Shown piece by piece: positions 41,046-48,903 of a DNA stretch of 48,903 nucleotides. The notes below the pieces were generated by a model, which saw only the letters and a program-made list of their open reading frames with translations, did no database searches and was not told where the DNA came from. This DNA comes from Ophiostoma sp. CBS 140.51 (lineage: Eukaryota > Ascomycota > Sordariomycetes > Ophiostomatales > Ophiostomataceae). The stretch lies in the NCBI GenBank assembly GCA_029298735.1, contig JANSLP010000253.1, positions 1 to 48,903 of the forward strand. The letters run 5' to 3'. Every line of letters starts with the position of its first letter. Within the stretch, counting starts at the first letter, position 1. A program made the position numbers and the translations under genes.

Positions 41046-41761
41046 GAGTTCTCTCGAAAGTGAAAGTGCTTTCAATGAGGAGTTGCATTCAAGAGGACCA
41101 AAAATGACAAAAAGAGACAAAAATAAGTCTGTACGTTTTAGGCGTTCAAGGTAAGGCATAGACGGTAGGTCATACATAAGAGACAAGGTATTCAACGGTA
41201 GGTGTTTAAAGGTAAGTGAAGGTAAGTGTGTTGATCGTACTCTTTGCTGTTGTCTTTGCTCTTGCTTTCTTCGTTTTGGTTTTGGGGTTCGCATTTGCTT
41301 TTCGCCTTTTTTCTTCTTTTCTTTGATAGACTTTGCTTTCTCGAGCGTACAAAAATCGTAGATGCCAAGACGAATCAAAACCTGATCAAACATCTGTTCG
41401 TACATAATCATAACCATGAGTTTTCGATGGCACACAGATGCCTCGCGACTCTCCGTGTAATGTCATCTTATGCGATGCTGTGATATTGGCACTTACTGTA
41501 TTACTGTTCCCCGTTCGTTCATGACAATACTGATAAAGATAGAAAACGCCAATGTTTGAAATAACCCAAAAAAAGCAAGCAAAAGAAATCCAACGAAGAG
41601 AGCAGAAAATCAACATTGAAAAAATCCAAACACAAAACATAAACTACAACAAAAAAAGAAAACATATCCCATGGTATCATTTTGTTTTGTATCTTCTTTT
41701 CCAAAACCGAGCACCCTTCTCGTCGACGTAACCAAATAAAATCAACAGAGAGAGAGTGTGT
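41046..41761. other. Convergent intergenic region
   Basis: 715 bp between two 3' ends, AT-rich, with no gene. It must contain both polyadenylation regions. Confidence 0.5.
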
Positions 41762-43516
41762 TCACCGCCCCTGAACGGGCGTCCCGTACTCGGCACCGTC
41801 ATACGAGTAGCCGGCCTGCTTGCCCTGTTCTTGTGCCGGTTGTTGTGACTGCTGCGATGGATGATGAGAAATGTTGAGTGCCGCGGGTGTCGCCGTCGGG
41901 TCTAGTTTCTTAAGGGCTTCTAGACGGTGCTCTTCGGGTGTCTCGCGGTGTGTAGCCAGGTCCGAAGAGAAGCTCTTGTCGAGGCCCGGGGAACGGTAGC
42001 CGTTGCTGTTGGGAGCACCCCCACTGGCACTATTGTTGGATGCGACAGAGTCCGGCCGCGAACCTGCCTGAGGCTGGTTCGGTGTGGACCACTGCCCCTG
42101 AGCCAGGATATCCGAGTCGCGGTTCATCTGTGGTGTGGAGCCTGGTGTATGTGCCTGCTGCTGCTGCTGTTGATACGGATTGGGCGGCGGCTGGTGTGCT
42201 GCTTGGGCATGGTAGTAGTCACCCGGCATCTCGACGGCGACGTGTGTGTAGGGTTGTTGACCTCCTGTTGTTGCCAGATGCTGCTGCGGTGGCAGCTGGT
42301 GCTGCGGGTAGGCCTGAAGCTCGGCATAAAACTGCTGTGGTTGTTGTTGCTGCTGTTGTTGTTGTTGTCCGTACGGGTTCTGACCGGGGTATGGAGGCTG
42401 CTGCCCCGTGTACTGCGGGTACATGGGGTGCATGGGTTGCTGGTAGTAGCCGCCACCGGACGGACCGGCATAGCTGGCATGGCCTGGGTGGGCGGAGTAG
42501 TTTCCCTGTCCCGGCTGACCTGGCTGACCAGGGAAGCCCGGGTAAGGAGAGTACACGCCTATGCCCAGACCCGGACTACCGGGCGGCTGCTGCTGGTACT
42601 GTTGCGCGACACCAGCACTGCCCGGTCGGTAGCCGTAGGGCGACTGCAGTCCCCCGCCTCCCAAGGCACCAGCGGCCGTCGACTGGGGCTGCATGGACTG
42701 CGGGCGGGGCACCTGGTAGGGCACGGGCGGCGGCGATCCGGGCGTTTCGGTGCGGGCTTGCGGGGAGCCCTGCTGTTGTGACTGGGGTGTTTTCGAGTCT
42801 CTGTCGACGTTGGGGATGGCGGGTGAGGTCGATGTCGTGGCGGGCGAGCTTGCACTGCCCGCCCCACCGTTGTTGGCAGCAGCAGCATTCAATGTGTACG
42901 ACCGGTCGGCCGGGTTGATCGTCTTGAGGCGCCCATTCTCAATCATGGCCGTCAGCACGCCCGAGTCGACGAGCTCGGCCTTTTTGATGATGCGCTGGAC
43001 CATGAGCTTGCTGGCGGCTTTGAGTTGCGACTTGACAAAGCTCATGACGGCGATGCTGCACTTGACCTCGACGTCTTCTCTCAAGTACAGCCCGTCGGAG
43101 GGGGCGCCGAGCGACGCCAGGCCCATTTCGAGTGTCTCGGGGGGCTCGATGCCGGGCTGGTTACCCGCGATGCGGTACTTGTAGCGCAGATCGGTATTCA
43201 TGGGCGCGTAAATGTGTGCCTGGAGTCCCCAGGGCATGTCGTGGAAACAGGCATTGAAGGCGAGCTTGCCGGAGCCCATTTTGCCGATGCCGGGGACATA
43301 CTGGATGCGTTCGGTGATTTCGTACCAGGTGGAGTAGTATTCGTCGGAGGCGGCGTCGCGGGGAGCCTTGATGGGTTTGTGGTCGAGCACGAGCGGGTTC
43401 AAAGTGATGACTTCGCTGTGGGAGTGCAAAATGTCAATGGCGAGCTGCCGCGGGATGAAGCCCGGGATGGGCGTGATGATGGTGACCAGTTCTTTTTTCC
43501 GCAACATGTTGGTCAT
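41762..43516 (-). CDS. DUF7053-type protein with Q/P/G/Y-rich C-terminal tail
   Basis: 584-residue protein of unknown function. The N-terminal 200 residues form a conserved fungal domain that I identify as DUF7053: ELVTIITPIPGFIPRQLAID, then HSEVITLNPLV, TWYEITERIQYVPG, FNACFHDMPWGLQAHIYAP, GLYLREDVEVKC and a final helical KLMVQRIIKKAEL. Its fold resembles small lipid- or ligand-binding START-like proteins, but this is inference. The tail of about 370 residues is low complexity, rich in Gln, Pro, Gly and Tyr (YGQQQQQQQQQPQQF, MYPQYTGQQPPYPG), and prion-like. The ATG at 43516 begins family-like sequence; the frame upstream is a CT-rich leader (the purine run at 43530-43605 on the plus strand). 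A second ATG, MLRKK, lies three codons on. Confidence 0.8.
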   Translation of the reverse strand: MTNMLRKKELVTIITPIPGFIPRQLAIDILHSHSEVITLNPLVLDHKPIKAPRDAASDEYYSTWYEITERIQYVPGIGKMGSGKLAFNACFHDMPWGLQAHIYAPMNTDLRYKYRIAGNQPGIEPPETLEMGLASLGAPSDGLYLREDVEVKCSIAVMSFVKSQLKAASKLMVQRIIKKAELVDSGVLTAMIENGRLKTINPADRSYTLNAAAANNGGAGSASSPATTSTSPAIPNVDRDSKTPQSQQQGSPQARTETPGSPPPVPYQVPRPQSMQPQSTAAGALGGGGLQSPYGYRPGSAGVAQQYQQQPPGSPGLGIGVYSPYPGFPGQPGQPGQGNYSAHPGHASYAGPSGGGYYQQPMHPMYPQYTGQQPPYPGQNPYGQQQQQQQQQPQQFYAELQAYPQHQLPPQQHLATTGGQQPYTHVAVEMPGDYYHAQAAHQPPPNPYQQQQQQAHTPGSTPQMNRDSDILAQGQWSTPNQPQAGSRPDSVASNNSASGGAPNSNGYRSPGLDKSFSSDLATHRETPEEHRLEALKKLDPTATPAALNISHHPSQQSQQPAQEQGKQAGYSYDGAEYGTPVQGR

Positions 43517-44550
43517 TTTGGTTGTGAGAGGGGAGAAAAGGGAAGAAGAAAAGGAAAGAGGAGAAAAAAAGAAGAAAAAAAGAAGAAAAAAAGAAAAGAA
43601 AAGAGGACGAGGAGAGGTGGGATCTGAGCGACAAAGATCTGACAGAAATCCGACTTTTGCCGTTGATCTGTAAGTTCCGCCTTTTTGCAGGTTGCTTTGC
43701 AGGAGACAGGAGCCTCGCTTGCTTTTGCTTGCTGCCACAAGTCGTCGAATCCTGAATTTCTTATTCTTATTTGCGCCCGTTGCGACTGTGAGGAATCCTT
43801 CGAGTGCCGACCAAAAGCTGGCGGGCTTGGCTTCGCTGGGGCGTCGTTGTCCGCTCGTTCGCCGCGTGTCTCAATGCGCCCAATTAAGCCACCGCTTGTG
43901 TGAGATCGGCGGAGATCCTGTTCCTGGCTGTTGAGAGTTGAGAGTTGAGAGTTGATTGTTGTCTTTTGTCGTCTCTTTTGTCGTCTCTTCCTTTGTCGTT
44001 GTCTGTTGGCCGTCTATTTTAAGAGTGTCGCCTCCTTTTCTTTTGTTTGTTCAGGCCGCGCGCTTCTCTTTGAGGTTGTCTTCCGTCTGTCTTCTTTATT
44101 CAGGGTCTGTGAAGGGTGTGCCTGTCTTTGCTTTCCCTGCAGCTTGTTTCGTCCCTTATCTTCGCTTGCTGTCGCAACGGATGAAAGAAGAGGGCGTCTG
44201 TTTCGAAAGTTGCGCGCTTTGCCCCTGATATTCTAGAAATCTCTTTGTTTGCGGCGCGCACCCCGTGTGGCTGACAGTGGACAGTTGACGGTTGTTCTTT
44301 CTTCTTTCTGATTTTGTTGAATCGCTCTTTCTTCGAAAGCTGAAATCGATTGTTCGCTCTTTCTTTTTCTGTCGACTATCGTAAAATTGTGCCGATCTGG
44401 GAAGGATCCGGGTGTATGGCTGGGGAACTGCGGCGGCTCAACTGGGTCTGTCTGGAAAGGAAGGAAGGGAGAGGTGCAGAAGAAAGATGGACAACGCAGA
44501 GGATAAGAAAGACGAGAAGAGAGAAGAGAAGAAAAAAGAAAAAAGAAGAG

Positions 44551-44578
44551 TGCAGAATGCAGAATGCAGAATGCAGAA
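44551..44578 (+). repeat. 7-nt tandem repeat, four copies
   Basis: TGCAGAA occurs four times without mismatch in the purine-rich part of the gene-free region. Confidence 0.9.
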
Positions 44579-45105
44579 ATGCTGTAGAGTGAATGCGGCC
44601 GCCGTCTGGACCGCCCTATCAAATACGAGGGGGAAGACGCATGTGAGAGCAAAACAGAAGGGTGGGTGTCCCGTCCGTTGGTGGTGAGAGACAGGGATGT
44701 TCGTGTGTGGTGGTGGGGAGGAGAAGAAGGGGGAAATGGGAAAACGCTAAATTGGGAAGGCGCGGCAGTCGAGATCATCCAGACAGCCAGTCCATCTAGC
44801 CAGTCCATCCAGCCACGGCAGCCACGTACACTTGTACCTGGAAAGGATGGACTACTCGTTGAAATGTGACAGTTTATCGACAGACGGCCAGAGCGAAGGA
44901 AGGGGCATCGACGTTGGGCTGACGACGTAGGGGCGAGATTCTGTCTCCCCTCGACGGTCAGTTGGTAGAAAGAGGTAGAAACGAGGGGTATCTGGCAGTT
45001 CAACTGGCATTTGTCACATTGATAACGGAACGAGTACTTTGTTCAACGGGTGCGACGGCGCATAGATTTGACAGACCGGTCATAATAGATTGGTCTCGGC
45101 TACTC

Positions 45106-45152
45106 GTACATGTACATGTACTCTACGTCTCTGCATCTCTGCATCTCTGCAT
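45106..45152. repeat. 16-bp palindrome followed by three CTCTGCAT repeats
   Basis: GTACATGTACATGTAC (45106-45121) is a perfect palindrome. Eight bases on, CTCTGCAT is repeated three times exactly (45129-45152). The palindrome could bind a dimeric regulator. It lies 1.6 kb upstream of the DUF7053-type start, so any link is speculative. Confidence 0.8.
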
Positions 45153-46038
45153 CCTCTGGTTAATTGTCCCACTCTGTACTTTGCTGTGTGCGGCCATCTC
45201 ACTCCTCCGTTCCGAGGACATCCTTCCACGAGACTGGCAGTGCAGAGCAAATACTTCGTAGGCAGTGGCCATGCCATTACTGTATGGGCAAAGACTAGCC
45301 TGTGGAAGGCCCTACTTTCTCACTTTACTGGCTGTTTCGACTTTATTTTCTTTTGGGTCCCGGTGAGATGACGTGAGAAAGTGGCGTAAGGGGACGGGTC
45401 AAGCTTGGGCAGTTATCACCATGGAGTCGTATGGGTAGACCTCGAACAACGGAGGAGAGACACGAGAAGTGAACGATAGAACAGAGATAAAGTAAACGCG
45501 CAAGAAAAGAAAAGAATCATTCAGAGACAAATCAAAACGTTGCCCAAGAAAGAGGATGTTCTTGAGACATCTGAGATTCCAGAGCCCAACAGAATTTAAG
45601 CTTCACGCACTAACTGGACCGCAGCACTGGAGCCCCTCCCCAAGCCCCTGTCTTTTTTTTCGCCGCTTGTTCCCACGGATAGACCCAGTCCCGAGCCAGA
45701 CCCAGTGACAAGCAACCGCAGACCAGACCCCTCTTTGTTCTTTTTTTGTCCTGTCTCTCTTCTCTCTTCTCTTCTCCTGTCAGTACGGGCACTTGTCTCT
45801 TCTCTCCTGCCGCAGCTCCCCGTTGGAGTAAAAAACGGAGAGCAGCCCGTTCCTTTTGCCGTTGCGAGCAGACCCCTCTAGTTGTTGTCGTTAGTGGCGG
45901 TCTGGCCAGTTATGCGACCACTGCGACCGCTACCACGCTCGACCAAACCGGCCTCATGTAGCGAGGACCCACGATCTACCCAGCAGAACGAGTCCACAGG
46001 GCTGAGGATCCTTTTACTGGCATTCCTTCACTGTCACC

Positions 46039-46065
46039 GTTTCGACGGTTTCGACAGTTTCGACG
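46039..46065 (+). repeat. 9-nt tandem repeat, three copies
   Basis: GTTTCGACG, GTTTCGACA and GTTTCGACG follow each other. It is a short slippage-type repeat in the gene-free region. Confidence 0.85.
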
Positions 46066-46659
46066 GTCTTCACTGTTTAATACTGTCCCATCGAATGACG
46101 TCAAAAAAAGAGTCTTCGCCTCTTCTCTATTCTCCTCTCACTGTCTCCCAGGATCTCGCCCAGGATCTCAGCCCGACAGTGCCTCAACTTATGAGGAGAG
46201 ACGAACCGACCCTCAACAGTTAAGAAACACGAGGACAGCGCGATCAACACGGCCGCCGGACAGCTTACCGGACAGCTTCCTTTTCGCCTCTTTAGCGTCT
46301 GCCTTCAGGGCAAGCCTCCCGGAAACGATGGGTTCCGTTTGTAGTCTCCTTTTCTTCACTGTCGAAGTCGTATTGTTGTTTCCTCCCCTCCCTTCGTCGA
46401 CACCTCATTTCCAAAAGATGACATCTCCGATGAGAAGACGCTTCGCACCACAATGACAGCCTGGGGCTGAAAGGCCAGAGGCAGCCCAGAGTACAATGTA
46501 TCCCAAATAACCCAATAATATCACAGCAGGCCGTCACCGCCAAGTCGACGTACAGTACGACAGCACTCAGTAGTCAAAAAAGTAAATATCATTAAATGGA
46601 CATCGTATCAGATCAAATAAACGCCAACATGCAGTCCCCATCGTCGACATCCTCGACGT

Positions 46660-48771
46660 TTACGCACAGCAGCTCGCACCGTTGCCGTTGGTGCCGTTAC
46701 CGTTCGTCGCAGCACTTCCATCACCATTGAGAAGGACACTCCCATTCACGGCCTGCGAGCTCGCCGGCACATCGAGCGCCGGGTTCTGCACAAAGACGTT
46801 GGTCGGCCGCAGCGTGACGCGCAGCATCTCCACAGGCATGACGGGGAAGTCTTCGGCGCGGGGGACATGGTTCAAGCCAAACTGGAGCCAGAGGACCGGG
46901 TCGCCGCTCTCGAGCGAGTCGGCGCGCGCGGCCCACGTGCGCACACCGCCGTCCTTGTCGAGGGGGTCGCCGCGGCTCTGGTTGGTCCAGGTGCCTCCCG
47001 CATAGAGCTCGCCGTCGACGTAGCGCGTGACGTACACGGGGTGGTCGGCGAATTGGGCACGTTTGCGGTGGTAGGAGTCGGCGTCCGCCAAGATGGGCTG
47101 CATGGGCGGCAGGTGGACCTTGTAGGCGGCGGGCTGGTTGTTGACGGGGTGGCGGACGGCCGGGTTGGTGATGTGGATGACGCGGCCCGTGGCGGCGGTG
47201 TCAATGTCGAGAGAGCCACTTTTTGTGAGAGGGGTGGTGCTGACCGTATACCCGACACCGTGGGGATTGAGGACGGGGTCGCGGGGCAGGGCGACATTGT
47301 CCGAGTAGACGACCGTATTGCCGTGGCCGGCGACCATGGGGTCGATGCGGAGTGAGAAAAAGTGCTGATGGTGGCCCGCCAGCACACCCGGGTGCACCAC
47401 CGTACCGAACGGGTGGGCCGTCTTCTCGAGCTCCCGGTCGAGCGGCTGCGTCGAGACAATGCCCGTGGCGCGCACCTCGTAGGCAATATCGCCGGCCAGG
47501 TTGAACACCCAGGCCAGGATGTACTCGTAGTTGGACACGGTCAGAATGGTCTGCAGGACCAGCTCGCGCTGCCGCACGACGACGGCGCGCTCGGTGCGGT
47601 AGTTGGTGTGCTTCCAGGCAATGCCCGCGTCCTGCTCGTGCACACAAATCACATTGGGCATGGCCTGCGCTTCACCCGCGGCATTGGACACCACGCCGTC
47701 CATGTAGTAAATGGATCCCAAGCAGTCACAGCCCAGCTGCAGGTTGTTGGCCATGATGCCCGCGCCGACATCGCCCAGATCGAAAGCCTGCTTCTTGTGG
47801 AAGGGGTGGCGCGGGTCGGCATAGGGGATGGCCATGTCGCTCAAGCTGAGCCGGTAAAAGAGGGGACGCCCGTCATAGTGCACATCGTACAGCACCATAC
47901 CCTCGCGCTGGTTGAAGCCGACCTTTACGTCCCACTTTTGCCAGGTAATGCGGCGGCCCATGTCGCTGTAGGGCGTGACCTGAAACGAGGCGCCCTCGGG
48001 CTGGACGACACGCAGCGGCTTGAGATCGGTGCGCTGTTTGGGTTGAAGCTCGGGGATGTACTCGCTGGGCGGCGCCGGCTGCCAGGGCTGCAGGTCGTCG
48101 ACCGTCTTGACACTGGCATCGAGTCCCGTCGGCATAATGTCGATGCGCACGACCTCGAGGCTGGCGCAGTCGACCACGGGCGAAATGGGCAGGGGGAAGG
48201 CATAGTGGCAGCTGTCGGGCTCGGTCGGGTTGGCCGGGTCGCGCATGTACAAAAAGCACTGCATCACGCGCAGGTCGTCCCGGAACAGACCGTTGCGGAC
48301 GCCGTCGGTGCCGTAGATCCAGGGGTCCGAGACCAGGACAGCACCCTCGGGCAGCTTGAGTTTCTCGACGGCCGCCAGCACGCCCGGGTCGGCCAGCACC
48401 ACTTTCTCGATTGCGACAATCTCCTCGCCGTCGCCGTTGGCATGCTTGTCCTCGGCCAGGCGGACATTGCGCTCGAGCGTGCTGGACGACAGGTTGGCCA
48501 CGGCCTCGTGGAACTTGTGCGTGTTGCGCAGGTAGTAGGCCACGTACACGCGGCGGGCAATCGGTGCCAGGGACGCAACGTCAACTCTGCCTGCCCGCTC
48601 CGCCTCCAGGTAGGGCACGAGCTCAGCCTTGGGCGGCTCTTGCAAAGTAACAACCTTGAACTGGAACAGCGTGCCCTCGGGCCAAGCCTTGCGCACAAGG
48701 TCGGTGGCGGCCGTGATCTCGGCGGCCGTCAGCGGGCCCAGCGGGTGGGCAAGAGGCTTGTCGGCGGTCAT
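46660..48771 (-). CDS. Copper amine oxidase (peroxisomal-type)
   Basis: Topaquinone enzyme that turns primary amines into aldehydes with release of ammonia and hydrogen peroxide, giving nitrogen from amines. From ATG 48771 it is 703 residues, the usual length, and starts with the family sequence PLAHPLGPLTAAEI, then LQEPPKAELVPYLEAERAGR. The modified Tyr is in VSNYEYILAW (Y415), the catalytic base Asp in AFDLGDVGAG (D331), the copper ligands in GHHQHFF (H468 and H470), and the third His in GLNHVPRAEDFPVMPVE. The C-terminus is Asn/Gly-rich and ends SCCA, with no SKL-type signal. The frame stays open upstream of 48771 through a C-rich tract into kinase-like sequence up to the window edge (ATG 48894 would give 744 residues). 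The upstream part is not amine oxidase, so 48771 is preferred. Confidence 0.93.
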   Translation of the reverse strand: MTADKPLAHPLGPLTAAEITAATDLVRKAWPEGTLFQFKVVTLQEPPKAELVPYLEAERAGRVDVASLAPIARRVYVAYYLRNTHKFHEAVANLSSSTLERNVRLAEDKHANGDGEEIVAIEKVVLADPGVLAAVEKLKLPEGAVLVSDPWIYGTDGVRNGLFRDDLRVMQCFLYMRDPANPTEPDSCHYAFPLPISPVVDCASLEVVRIDIMPTGLDASVKTVDDLQPWQPAPPSEYIPELQPKQRTDLKPLRVVQPEGASFQVTPYSDMGRRITWQKWDVKVGFNQREGMVLYDVHYDGRPLFYRLSLSDMAIPYADPRHPFHKKQAFDLGDVGAGIMANNLQLGCDCLGSIYYMDGVVSNAAGEAQAMPNVICVHEQDAGIAWKHTNYRTERAVVVRQRELVLQTILTVSNYEYILAWVFNLAGDIAYEVRATGIVSTQPLDRELEKTAHPFGTVVHPGVLAGHHQHFFSLRIDPMVAGHGNTVVYSDNVALPRDPVLNPHGVGYTVSTTPLTKSGSLDIDTAATGRVIHITNPAVRHPVNNQPAAYKVHLPPMQPILADADSYHRKRAQFADHPVYVTRYVDGELYAGGTWTNQSRGDPLDKDGGVRTWAARADSLESGDPVLWLQFGLNHVPRAEDFPVMPVEMLRVTLRPTNVFVQNPALDVPASSQAVNGSVLLNGDGSAATNGNGTNGNGASCCA

Positions 48772-48774
48772 GTC

Positions 48775-48807
48775 GAGGGGGGTTTTGGGGGAGGAGGAGG
48801 GGGGGGG
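48775..48807 (-). repeat. Polypyrimidine (C-rich) tract at the kinase/amine oxidase junction
   Basis: On the minus strand a run of C and CT triplets (ten consecutive C, then TCC repeats and AAAACCCCCC) separates kinase-like codons from the amine oxidase ATG. It reads as Pro/Ser in the joined frame and resembles a fungal leader sequence. Confidence 0.8.
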
Positions 48808-48903
48808 GAGGGAGCGTGAGGTAATGGCCAGGGGGCTGTCGGCGATGGAGCCGAGGTCCATGAGGATGGGGGTTGTGCCGTCGTCGGCGATCATAATGTT
48901 GCC
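48808..48903 (-). CDS. Fragment of an ENV7/STK16-type (NAK family) protein kinase, at window edge
   Basis: The last 32 codons of the window on the minus strand read GNIMIADDGTTPILMDLGSI followed by ADSPLAITSRSL. This is the segment after the catalytic loop of ENV7/STK16 kinases, whose metal-binding motif is DLG instead of DFG (compare PVLMDLGSM in STK16). In those kinases the segment leads on to the activation loop and an APE motif. Here it stops after SRSL and goes straight into the C-rich tract and amine oxidase, all in one frame. The kinase N-lobe, if present, lies outside the window; the C-lobe is absent here. It may be a truncated kinase, a kinase/amine-oxidase fusion, or an assembly join. 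Confidence 0.6.

Larger units (their letters stand above)
43517..46659. other. 3.1-kb stretch without a recognisable gene
   Basis: Upstream of the DUF7053-type gene and downstream of the amine oxidase, both minus strand. No frame carries a domain; the longest (256 codons, minus, 44233-45003) is Ser/Pro/Phe-rich translation of CT-rich DNA. It has several short tandem repeats, a 16-bp palindrome and many CT-rich runs. It may be an extended promoter and leader, or hold a non-coding RNA. Confidence 0.4.

Noticed and set aside
42040..42918. Plus-strand frames opposite the Q-rich tail of the DUF7053-type gene
   Set aside because: Translations of CAG/CTG-type repeats; no domain.
44233..45003. 256-codon minus-strand frame in the gene-free region
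   Set aside because: Starts at a non-ATG codon and is Ser/Pro/Phe-rich from CT-rich DNA; more likely promoter or leader sequence.
47362..48819. 485-codon plus-strand frame over the amine oxidase
   Set aside because: Shadow of the conserved minus-strand enzyme; composition is His/Gly/Val-rich with no family match.
1..48903. CRISPR arrays, rRNA genes, bacterial operons or prophage
   Set aside because: No regularly spaced repeats or rRNA sequence are seen. Spliced genes and fungal families show this is eukaryotic nuclear DNA.

Overview
The window is nuclear DNA of a filamentous ascomycete, most likely a Sordariomycete. Genes are compact, with zero to two short introns (49-81 bp, GT..AG with CTAAC/CTGAC-type branch sites). 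Families are typical of such fungi: Zn2Cys6 regulator, Dal5-type MFS permease, AA11 monooxygenase, GH11 xylanase, DUF7053-type protein, a fungal trypsin-like GDSGS protein and an SRPK-like kinase. Promoters carry long CT-rich leaders, and the elongator tRNA-Met has an intron. I cannot fix the genus.

Layout. 0.2-7.5 kb: a Zn2Cys6 regulator and a penicillin-acyltransferase-like protein on the minus strand, divergent from a Dal5-like MFS transporter. 8.2-13.0 kb: a small secreted Pro/Thr-rich protein, a two-exon protein with a weak TLDc-like end, and an SRPK-like kinase lacking the catalytic Asp. 14.5-17.2 kb: a cytochrome P450 and a dienelactone-hydrolase-like gene broken by one in-frame TAG. 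17.7-22.5 kb: a trypsin-like protein beside an AT-rich, gene-poor island with hairpins and possible gene relics. 22.5-25.3 kb: a TauD-like sulfonate dioxygenase and a conserved nuclear-looking protein. 27.7-31.9 kb: secreted AA11 monooxygenase, secreted GH11 xylanase and a dienelactone hydrolase. 33.8-41.0 kb: phospholipase D, tRNA-Met(CAT) and a 1099-residue low-complexity protein. 41.8-48.9 kb: a DUF7053-type protein with a Q/P/G/Y-rich tail, 3.1 kb without a recognisable gene, and a copper amine oxidase. Upstream, the amine oxidase is joined in frame to a piece of an ENV7/STK16-type kinase at the window edge.

How the genes may work together. The AA11/GH11 pair fits extracellular polysaccharide attack. 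TauD, the Dal5-like permease and the amine oxidase fit scavenging of organic sulfur and nitrogen. The regulator, acyltransferase-like protein and transporter are adjacent but lack a synthase or core enzyme, so a biosynthetic cluster is only a hypothesis. I found no clearly new multi-gene system. The best leads are the kinase/amine-oxidase junction, the kinase with HTNIK in place of HTDIK, the single-stop hydrolase pseudogene and the long Lys/Ala/Gln/Thr repeat protein.
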